Assembly (NCBI GenBank): GCA_003646305.1
Contig: QNFJ01000120.1
Coordinates: forward strand, 1-6,720
Length of the DNA stretch: 6,720 nucleotides
Reading direction: 5' to 3'
Source of the DNA: Gammaproteobacteria bacterium
GTDB lineage: Bacteria; Pseudomonadota; Gammaproteobacteria; Methylococcales; UBA2780
The notes below the pieces were generated by a model. The model searched no databases and was not told where the DNA came from. It saw only the letters and a list, made by a program, of their open reading frames with translations. The first letter of the stretch is position 1, and each line of letters starts with the position of its first letter. Below, one piece after another: positions 1-5,175 of the stretch. The translations under genes and the position numbers were made by a program.

Positions 1-1409
1 ATCTCTTTGCGAACCAATGTCTTTAGCCGCTGCTTCGAACCCAGTATTTTCTCTAGCTTATTTCGCTCCGCCTCCAGATCGCTTTGCTCTCCCCGGATTT
101 TCATCTCTTCAAGGCGAGCAAGATGACGCAGTTTTAAATCTAGAATGGCCTCAGCCTGCCGATCAGACAACGCAAAACGTTCAATTAGGACAGGCTTGGG
201 CTCATCGTTCTCTCGAATAATGGCAATCACCTCATCAATATTCAAAAAGGCGATCATTAAACCATCAAGAATATGCAACCGGTCAAGTACCTTATCCAGC
301 CTGAATTGTAGCCTTCTGCGAACCGTCTCGATCCTGAACTGCAACCATTCCAGCAATATATTTCGGAGCCCTTTAACCTGTGGCTTACCATCAAGGCCAA
401 TCATATTTAGATTGGCCCTATAGGTTTTTTCCAGATCGGTTGTTGCAAACAGGTGGAACATCACCATATCAATATCCACCCGATTTGAGCGAGGGATAAT
501 CACTAATCTGATCGGGTTTTCATGGTCAGATTCATCACGCAAATCTTCGATCATTGGAAGCTTTTTAGCGCGCATCTGCGCTGCAATCTGCTCCATAATC
601 GAGGCACCAGAAACCTGGTGGGGCAATGCTGTCACCACAACATTTCCCTCTTCTATTTCAAAACGGGCACGCTGTCGGATTGAGCCACGCCCCGTTTCAT
701 ACATTGAGACAATCTCATCTCGAGGTGTAATGATCTCCGCCTCAGTCGGATAGTCTGGCCCCTTAACATGTTCTAGCAGCTCATTTAGCTCGGTCTTTGG
801 CTCTTCGAGTAAGCGTATACAGGCGCTAGCGATCTCACTTAGGTTGTGTGGAGGAATGTCGGTCGACATTCCAACAGCAATTCCGGTGACACCATTCAGC
901 AGGACATTCGGAAGACGTGCAGGTAACAGCGTGGGCTCATTCATAGTGCCATCAAAATTTGGCACCCACTCCACAGTCCCCTGGGCCAACTCCGATAGCA
1001 GCGTTTGTGCATAGGGCGTCAGGCGAGCTTCTGTATAACGCATCGCGGCAAAAGACTTGGGATCATCCGATGAGCCCCAGTTACCCTGCCCATCAATTAA
1101 CGGGTAACGGTAAGAAAAAGGCTGCGCCATTAAAACCATCGCCTCGTAGCAGGCACTATCCCCATGAGGATGATATTTACCCAGCACGTCACCGACAGTC
1201 CGCGCAGATTTCTTATGCTTGGAGATTGCACTCAAGCCCAATTCTGACATCGCATAGACAATCCTGCGCTGTACCGGCTTTAGACCATCCGCCACATTAG
1301 GCAGTGCTCGGTCTAAAATGACATACATGGAGTAATCCAGGTAGGCCCTTTCGGCGTACTCTTTTAAGGGTAATTTTTCGCTGGTTTCAACCGTTTGAAG
1401 CTCTGACAT
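1..1409 (-). CDS. parC: DNA topoisomerase IV subunit A (ParC), partial, C-terminus beyond left edge
   Basis: This is the breakage-reunion subunit of topoisomerase IV, the type IIA enzyme that decatenates daughter chromosomes in the cytoplasm with ParE. My own translation from the ATG at 1409 gives 469 complete codons with no stop. E. coli ParC has about 750 residues, so roughly the last third is missing. The start of the protein reads MSELQTVETSEKLPLKEYAE. Visible hallmarks are DGLKPVQRRI (41-50), the winged-helix segment KYHPHGDSACYEAM (about 78-91) and the catalytic tyrosine Y125 in AAMRYTEARL. GVTGIAVGMSTDIPPHN follows further on, then a charged coiled-coil-like stretch near residues 410-465. 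The quinolone-determining positions carry S85 and E89, the usual susceptible residues (E. coli S80 and E84). GyrA is less likely because the sequence follows ParC at the N-terminus and the gene lies beside parE. It is the last gene seen of parE-tetR-cutA-parC, 44 bases after cutA. No good Shine-Dalgarno precedes the ATG. Confidence 0.97.
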   Translation of the reverse strand, partial: MSELQTVETSEKLPLKEYAERAYLDYSMYVILDRALPNVADGLKPVQRRIVYAMSELGLSAISKHKKSARTVGDVLGKYHPHGDSACYEAMVLMAQPFSYRYPLIDGQGNWGSSDDPKSFAAMRYTEARLTPYAQTLLSELAQGTVEWVPNFDGTMNEPTLLPARLPNVLLNGVTGIAVGMSTDIPPHNLSEIASACIRLLEEPKTELNELLEHVKGPDYPTEAEIITPRDEIVSMYETGRGSIRQRARFEIEEGNVVVTALPHQVSGASIMEQIAAQMRAKKLPMIEDLRDESDHENPIRLVIIPRSNRVDIDMVMFHLFATTDLEKTYRANLNMIGLDGKPQVKGLRNILLEWLQFRIETVRRRLQFRLDKVLDRLHILDGLMIAFLNIDEVIAIIRENDEPKPVLIERFALSDRQAEAILDLKLRHLARLEEMKIRGEQSDLEAERNKLEKILGSKQRLKTLVRKE

Positions 1410-1418
1410 AATTTTCTA

Positions 1419-1447
1419 ATTAAAGTAAACGGACTGGTAAATTTAAA
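1419..1447 (-). promoter_or_regulatory. Possible internal promoter just upstream of parC
   Basis: On the minus strand TTTAAA (1447-1442) and TTTAAT (1424-1419) are separated by exactly 17 bases. They match the sigma-70 -35 and -10 consensus at 4 of 6 and 5 of 6 positions. Transcription from here would begin only a few bases before the parC ATG at 1409, giving an almost leaderless message, which would fit the lack of a Shine-Dalgarno. The region is AT-rich, so a chance match is quite possible. Confidence 0.25.
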
Positions 1448-1453
1448 AGGTGG

Positions 1454-1783
1454 TCACTCTGCTCTGCTTTCAACTTTTATCCAATCTAAATAGCCACTAA
1501 AACCACCGTCTATTGGTAGCTGAATTATTTCTGGGCAATCGTATGAATGTTTTTCAAGAATAGTCTGTTCTAGCTCTGCGTAGCGAGATTGCATGGTTTT
1601 AATCAGTAGCTGCTTTTCCTGAGAATAATTAACGACCCCATCCCATCTGTAGTAACTGCTAACCGCCACAATCTGGACACAGGCAGCCAGTCTCCTGTTA
1701 ATAAGTTCTTCTGCAAGCTTGCCTGCTTCCTCCTCTGAGGCGCAAGTCACAATTACGACACAGGCTTTGTCCTGTTTATGCAT
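1454..1783 (-). CDS. cutA: Divalent-cation tolerance protein CutA
   Basis: A 109-residue CutA1-family protein, close to the 112 residues of E. coli CutA. The family forms a very stable trimer with a ferredoxin-like fold related to PII proteins. It was linked genetically to copper and other divalent-cation tolerance, but its physiological role is poorly defined. Matching segments are VVIVTCASEEEA (about 9-20), INRRLAACVQI (28-38), SSYYRWDG (42-49), LLIKT (59-63), EKHSYDCPEI (77-86) and GYLDWI (97-102). C14 aligns with the E. coli cysteine implicated in copper binding, C35 with the AAC cysteine and H79 with a conserved histidine. The family's HPY is HSY here. The frame is open 32 codons further upstream, but that extension runs through the end of the tetR gene and resembles nothing in CutA. 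The ATG at 1783, 11 bases after the tetR stop, is therefore chosen, although no strong Shine-Dalgarno is seen. The spacing suggests co-transcription and perhaps coupling with tetR. Confidence 0.93.
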   Translation of the reverse strand: MHKQDKACVVIVTCASEEEAGKLAEELINRRLAACVQIVAVSSYYRWDGVVNYSQEKQLLIKTMQSRYAELEQTILEKHSYDCPEIIQLPIDGGFSGYLDWIKVESRAE

Positions 1784-1794
1784 TTGCTGTGCTG

Positions 1795-2409
1795 CTAACC
1801 CGACAAGCCTTGCAGGAAAATTCGGGCCTGCCCCTCTGCAATCTCTTCGATCGTCAGCCCGCCCCCTGGCCGATACCATTCAGAAGCCCAGTTCATTCCA
1901 CCTAAAAGCGTCAGGAGAACCAGTCCAACATTGACACCTTCCGCAATCGCTCCCTCTTTCTGACCCTTTTCCAAAATAGCGAGCCACTGCTTTTCATAGC
2001 CCTCTCGAACTGGCAGTGCTGCATGCCGCACTCTTACCGGTATCTGCCCGTAATTTCGGATATTCGTAGAAGCATAATCACCATATTCCAGGATCGCCTT
2101 GAGGTGTCCTAATATCGCGGCTTCGAACACTTTTCTAAAGCCAGCGCCTTCTGGCAAGCGCTTAATCTGTTCACTAACTGATCCGGCAATCCTCTCGATA
2201 CCAATGTTGAGGATTTCCAACATTAGTGATTCCTTTGAATCAAAGTGATAATAGAGGCTTCCCGCCTTCATATTTGCGACAGCAGCTATCTCACGAAGTG
2301 GTGTCGCATTGTAGCCCCGAGAACTAAACAGGTCGGCAGCGGCATCCAGTATTAATTTGCGTGTTATTTGAGACTTTTTGAGCGGTTTAGCGCTACTTTC
2401 CTGATTCAA
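1795..2409 (-). CDS. TetR/AcrR-family transcriptional regulator, TTG start
   Basis: A 204-residue one-domain regulator of usual TetR length. The N-terminal DNA-binding domain spans about residues 14-62 (LILDAAADLFSSRGYNATPL then IAAVANMKAGSLYYHFDSKE, with the SLYYHF recognition segment at 51-56). The rest is a helical ligand-binding and dimerisation domain ending GGMNWASEWYRPGGGLTIEE. The NWxxxWYRPGG pattern recalls regulators of the KstR2 kind that bind acyl-CoA-type ligands; this is only a resemblance, and the ligand and targets are unknown. The start must be non-ATG. The first in-frame Met (M47) lies inside the helix-turn-helix, and an in-frame TAA lies two codons upstream of the TTG at 2409. 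AAGAG (2423-2419) sits 9 bases before the TTG. The gene lies 50 bases after parE and 11 before cutA on the same strand, so it is probably co-transcribed with topoisomerase IV genes. Many TetR proteins repress their own operon, but no clear operator was found. Confidence 0.92.
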   Translation of the reverse strand: MNQESSAKPLKKSQITRKLILDAAADLFSSRGYNATPLREIAAVANMKAGSLYYHFDSKESLMLEILNIGIERIAGSVSEQIKRLPEGAGFRKVFEAAILGHLKAILEYGDYASTNIRNYGQIPVRVRHAALPVREGYEKQWLAILEKGQKEGAIAEGVNVGLVLLTLLGGMNWASEWYRPGGGLTIEEIAEGQARIFLQGLSG

Positions 2410-2459
2410 TTCTTATCACTCTTTAAATTAGACTACAAACGCCCATTCTATAACTCTCA

Positions 2460-4346
2460 TCAAACGACGGCCAGATTACCTTTCCCTTCCAGCCAACTAC
2501 GCCGGTCAGCGGCTCTTTTCTTTGCGAGCAAAAGATCCAGAATTTCTGAAGTATTATCGCCGTGCTCGATCGTTAGTTGTATCAACCTCCGGGTATCTGG
2601 ATTCATGGTTGTCTCACGCAGCTGTGAAGGGTTCATCTCGCCCAAACCTTTAAAGCGCTGAACACCAATTTTCCCTTTGATTTTTTCTGCCGCGATACGA
2701 TCTAAAGTGCCCTGTTTCTCAGCATCATCCAGCGCATAAAAAACCTTTTTGCCAACATCGATTCGATAAAGTGGCGGCATCGCCACATAAACATGCCCTT
2801 CCATCACCAGTTTGCGGAAATGTCGAACAAATAACGCACAAAGTAATGTTGCTATATGCAGCCCATCCGAGTCCGCATCAGCCAAAATGCAGATCTTCCC
2901 ATAACGAAGGTTAGTGAGATCATCAACTCCCGGTTCAATGCCTAAGGCAACAGCGATATCGTGCACCTCTTGCGAAGCCATCACCTGAGTCGAATCAACC
3001 TCCCATGTATTGAGGATTTTGCCTCGAAGCGGCATGATTGCCTGAAATTCTCGTTCACGTGCCTGTTTTGCTGAGCCACCTGCGGAATCACCTTCTACTA
3101 GAAAGAGTTCGGATCGAGAAATATCCTGCCCCGAACAGTCCGCTAATTTACCGGGTAATGCCGGGCCACTGGTCACTTTTTTCCTGACCACTTTCTTGCC
3201 TGATCGCAACCGCTTTTGGGCGCTAAAAATTGCCAATTCAGCAATTTTCTCACCCCAGACGGGATTCTGGTTTAGCCAAAGGCTGAATGCATCTTTAACA
3301 ACACCCGATATAAAAGAAACACACTCTCTTGAACTCAAGCGCTCTTTTGTCTGGCCTGAGAACTGTGGTTCCTCAAGTTTGAGTGAAAGGATGTAGTTAC
3401 AACGCTCCCAAACATCTTCGGGGGTAATTTTAAGCCCCCGTGGTAACAAGCTTTGAAACTCGCAAAACTCACGTACAGCCTCAGTCAGCCCGGCTCGAAG
3501 ACCATTAACATGCGTACCGCCCTGTGCCGTCGGAACAAGATTCACATAACTCTCTGTGGTCGACTCACCACCTTCTGGAAGCCAACAAACGGCCCATTCA
3601 ACCGCCTCATGTTCACTCGCTGCTTTCCCCATAAATGGGGAGTCGGGTAAGGTCTCACACTCCCCAATCTGATCGATAAGGTACTCTTTTAAGCCATCTT
3701 GGTAACACCAATCATTCTTCTCGCCGCTTACTTCATCCTCCAGGCTAACCCTTAAACCCGGACACAACACCGCTTTGGCCCTGAGAATATGTTTTAGTTT
3801 TGAAAGGGAAACTTTATTCGAGTCAAAATATTTCCCGTTAGGCCAAAACCGTATAATCGTGCCGGTATTCTGCTTACCAACTGAACCCGTTTCTTCAAGC
3901 GACGTCGTTTTTTCACCATCCGCAAAGGCCATCTCATAGACCTTTCCACCCCTTCTTATCTCGGCCTCCAGGCGGCAAGACAGCGCGTTAACAACAGAGA
4001 CGCCCACACCGTGAAGCCCACCCGAAAAGCGGTAATTTTTGTTTGAAAACTTGCCGCCAGCATGCAGTTGCGTGAGGATCACCTCAACCCCTGGAATGCC
4101 CTGTTCAGGATGAATATCAACCGGCATACCCCGCCCGTCATCCTTAACTTCAATACCACCATCTTTTAGCAGTCGCACTGTGATTTTGCGGACAAAACCG
4201 GCCATCGCCTCATCGACACTGTTATCAATGACCTCTTGGACAAGATGATTCGGACGCGTCGTATCCGTGTACATTCCCGGCCTTTTCCGAACCGGATCTA
4301 GTCCACTTAGAACTTCAATTGAAGAAGCATCGTATTGATCAGCCAT
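2460..4346 (-). CDS. parE: DNA topoisomerase IV subunit B (ParE)
   Basis: A complete 628-residue ATPase/TOPRIM subunit of topoisomerase IV (E. coli ParE has 630). It uses ATP to drive strand passage by ParC during chromosome decatenation. GHKL ATPase motifs are QEVIDNSVDEA (37-47, catalytic E38 and Mg-binding N42), DDGRGMPVDIHP (69-80) and the ATP-lid GGLHGVGVSVVNALS (109-123). The transducer domain has QGGTHVNGLR (275-284) and the lysine-containing GQTKERLSS (331-339). TOPRIM motifs are LVEGDSAGGSAKQAR (416-430), PLRGKILNTWEVD (439-451) and ADADSDGLH (489-497). QRFKGLGEMNPSQLRETTMN (563-582) follows in the C-terminal part. The N-terminus and overall length match ParE and are far shorter than GyrB of enterobacteria, which carries an extra insert. 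The ATG at 4346 has GGAA (4354-4351) close upstream. It is the first gene of the leftward operon with tetR, cutA and parC. No residue at a key motif is missing. Confidence 0.98.
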   Translation of the reverse strand: MADQYDASSIEVLSGLDPVRKRPGMYTDTTRPNHLVQEVIDNSVDEAMAGFVRKITVRLLKDGGIEVKDDGRGMPVDIHPEQGIPGVEVILTQLHAGGKFSNKNYRFSGGLHGVGVSVVNALSCRLEAEIRRGGKVYEMAFADGEKTTSLEETGSVGKQNTGTIIRFWPNGKYFDSNKVSLSKLKHILRAKAVLCPGLRVSLEDEVSGEKNDWCYQDGLKEYLIDQIGECETLPDSPFMGKAASEHEAVEWAVCWLPEGGESTTESYVNLVPTAQGGTHVNGLRAGLTEAVREFCEFQSLLPRGLKITPEDVWERCNYILSLKLEEPQFSGQTKERLSSRECVSFISGVVKDAFSLWLNQNPVWGEKIAELAIFSAQKRLRSGKKVVRKKVTSGPALPGKLADCSGQDISRSELFLVEGDSAGGSAKQAREREFQAIMPLRGKILNTWEVDSTQVMASQEVHDIAVALGIEPGVDDLTNLRYGKICILADADSDGLHIATLLCALFVRHFRKLVMEGHVYVAMPPLYRIDVGKKVFYALDDAEKQGTLDRIAAEKIKGKIGVQRFKGLGEMNPSQLRETTMNPDTRRLIQLTIEHGDNTSEILDLLLAKKRAADRRSWLEGKGNLAVV

Positions 4347-4436
4347 CTATTTCCGTCACTGTTTTATAGTCAGGGTGAAGGCTAATCATTCCTAAACCAT
4401 CAAGCAACCTCTATCTACTTATATATAGAGGATTAT
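4347..4436. promoter_or_regulatory. Upstream region of the parE operon (divergent intergenic region)
   Basis: This stretch separates leftward parE from the rightward DUF5610 gene and should hold the promoter of parE-tetR-cutA-parC. On the minus strand TATAAA lies at 4368-4363 and could be a -10 box giving a very short leader. No convincing -35 lies 16-18 bases before it, so the parE promoter is not resolved. The inverted repeat at 4408-4431 falls in the same region. Confidence 0.4.
4408..4431. repeat. 7-bp inverted repeat in the divergent intergenic region
   Basis: CCTCTAT (4408-4414) and ATAGAGG (4425-4431) are exact inverted copies separated by 10 AT-rich bases. The centre-to-centre spacing of 17 bases is large for one TetR-type operator half-site pair but possible for a regulator dimer. 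The repeat lies immediately before the sigma-28-type -35 element and about 60-85 bases upstream of parE, so a bound protein could affect either direction. It could also be a chance feature of an AT-rich spacer. Confidence 0.45.
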
Positions 4437-4463
4437 TAAATTAATTGAGGCTTTGGCCGATAG
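4437..4463 (+). promoter_or_regulatory. Flagellar sigma-28 (FliA) type promoter
   Basis: TAAA (4437-4440) is followed after exactly 15 bases by GCCGATAG (4456-4463). The established FliA consensus is TAAA-N15-GCCGATAA (long form TAAAGTTT-N11-GCCGATAA), so all four core -35 bases, the spacing and seven of eight -10 bases match. The start of transcription would fall near 4470, about 25 bases before the DUF5610 gene's ATG at 4496. The motif and its placement upstream of a gene are seen directly. Use by FliA is inferred, since no flagellar gene is otherwise present in the window. Confidence 0.78.
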
Positions 4464-4484
4464 ATAGATGAAGAAGGTAAATTT

Positions 4485-4489
4485 AAGGA
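4485..4489 (+). promoter_or_regulatory. Shine-Dalgarno that decides the DUF5610 start
   Basis: AAGGA directly abuts an ATG at 4490 with no spacer, which is too close for initiation. It lies 6 bases before a second in-frame ATG at 4496, which is ideal spacing. The second ATG is therefore taken as the start. Confidence 0.75.
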
Positions 4490-4495
4490 ATGATT

Positions 4496-5086
4496 ATGGA
4501 CGTTGGAGCATTTGGTTTGACCATCAGCGGGTTAGCAAAAAGCCATGAAAAAAATGTATCGGGGCCATTTGGCCAGGAAGTCTCATCAATGGCTCACTTA
4601 GCTAAAGATGAACGTGTTGAAAACCGAGCCGCCTCCCTAAAACAAACAGCCGATGCAGCGATTCTTCAGGCCTCTTTAGAAACCAGTATAAATAGCGGCA
4701 ATCAACCGTTGGCATTGCTATTTAAAGCGGCTATTGAAGGGATAAACGAGGCATTAGAAGGGACGCTGGGGCCTAATTCTATCCAAAGTGCTTACGAATC
4801 TGGGCTTGATGTCAGCCCAGAGGCAACTGCTGATCGCATCGTTTCAATGAGTGCCGCCTTTTTTAGTGCTTATCAGGAACAGCACCCAGAACTGGAAAGC
4901 GATGAAGCACGGCAATCTTTTATCTCGGTTATTGGTAGAGGAATTGACCAGGGATTTAAAGATGCACGTGAAATACTAGAAGGGCTTCAAGTCTTAAATG
5001 GTGATATTGAGATAAATATTAATAAAACTTACGACCTCGTTCAGGAAAGGCTGCAAAATTTTGCCACTCGTGATGAAGGCATTTAG
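4496..5086 (+). CDS. DUF5610-like soluble protein, probable flagellar-regulon member
   Basis: A 196-residue protein of unknown function, counted from the ATG at 4496; starting at 4490 would add two residues. No signal peptide or membrane segment is visible, so it should be cytoplasmic unless exported by a dedicated route. The N-terminal third is polar and perhaps flexible, with PFGQEVSSMAH at 24-34. The C-terminal part (about 75-190) is mostly helical and acidic: LFKAAIEGINEAL, then SGLDVSPEATADRIVSMS (102-119), FFSAYQEQHPEL (122-133), RGIDQGFKDAREILEGLQVL (148-167) and NKTYDLVQERL (176-186). I recognise this pattern from memory as the DUF5610 family of gammaproteobacteria. It has no established function. 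The gene is monocistronic-looking, divergent from parE, and 89 bases before the TAXI gene with no clear terminator between. The sigma-28-type promoter ahead of it suggests late flagellar or motility and chemotaxis expression, which is inference from the promoter. No catalytic motif is evident. Confidence 0.82.
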   Translation: MDVGAFGLTISGLAKSHEKNVSGPFGQEVSSMAHLAKDERVENRAASLKQTADAAILQASLETSINSGNQPLALLFKAAIEGINEALEGTLGPNSIQSAYESGLDVSPEATADRIVSMSAAFFSAYQEQHPELESDEARQSFISVIGRGIDQGFKDAREILEGLQVLNGDIEININKTYDLVQERLQNFATRDEGI

Positions 5087-5120
5087 CTATTCATAATTAG
5101 GCTCCAGCGTTCAAAACAAG

Positions 5121-5147
5121 TTGACGATAACAATCACAACCGATACT
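5121..5147 (+). promoter_or_regulatory. Weak candidate sigma-70 promoter for the TAXI gene
   Basis: TTGACG (5121-5126) matches the -35 consensus at 5 of 6 positions. GATACT (5142-5147) matches -10 at 4 of 6 with a short 15-base spacer. If used, transcription would begin inside or just before the hairpin at 5148-5171. Read-through from the DUF5610 gene is an equally good explanation for expression, because nothing resembling a terminator separates the two. Confidence 0.3.
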
Positions 5148-5171
5148 TTCTCCCCAACTAAGTGGGGAGAA
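5148..5171 (+). promoter_or_regulatory. Hairpin masking the ribosome binding site of the TAXI gene
   Basis: TTCTCCCCA (5148-5156) and TGGGGAGAA (5163-5171) are perfect inverted copies forming a 9-bp stem around the 6-base loop ACTAAG. The 3' arm contains the GGAG (5166-5169) that serves as Shine-Dalgarno, 6 bases before the ATG at 5176. A folded leader would hide this site from the ribosome. No T-run follows on either strand, so it does not look like an intrinsic terminator. The structure is seen directly; a regulatory effect, for example by a temperature change, protein or small RNA, is inferred. Confidence 0.65.
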
Positions 5172-5175
5172 GAGC

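Noticed and set aside
1142..1169. Possible quinolone-resistance substitutions in the ParC determining region.
   Set aside because: The translation reads HPHGDSACYEAM with Ser at the E. coli S80 position and Glu at the E84 position, the usual wild-type residues.
17..1300. Plus-strand open frames at 17-423 and 959-1300.
   Set aside because: They lie opposite parC, have low-complexity Ser/Pro/His-rich translations with no recognisable domain, and the parC frame on the other strand is continuous and conserved.
1784..1879. A 32-codon N-terminal extension of CutA in the same open frame, starting at 1879.
   Set aside because: It overlaps the end of the tetR gene, reads as arginine/alanine-rich shadow sequence, and CutA homology begins only after the ATG at 1783, which gives the normal family length.
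2368..3650. Plus-strand open frames opposite parE (2368-2661, 3196-3396, 3453-3650).
   Set aside because: They are antisense shadows of a fully conserved ParE reading frame, and no ribosome binding site or family resemblance was seen.
4468..4548. A 26-codon open frame starting at the ATG at 4468, possibly a leader peptide.
   Set aside because: It would begin at or before the predicted transcription start and overlaps the DUF5610 gene out of frame, with no ribosome binding site.
5139..5146. ACCGATAC as a second sigma-28 -10 element before the TAXI gene.
   Set aside because: The position 15 bases upstream reads GTTG rather than TAAA, and the -10 itself has mismatches, so the consensus is not met.
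5148..5171. The hairpin read as a rho-independent terminator of the DUF5610 gene.
   Set aside because: No run of T follows the stem on the plus strand, or on the minus strand, and the stem overlaps the next gene's ribosome binding site.
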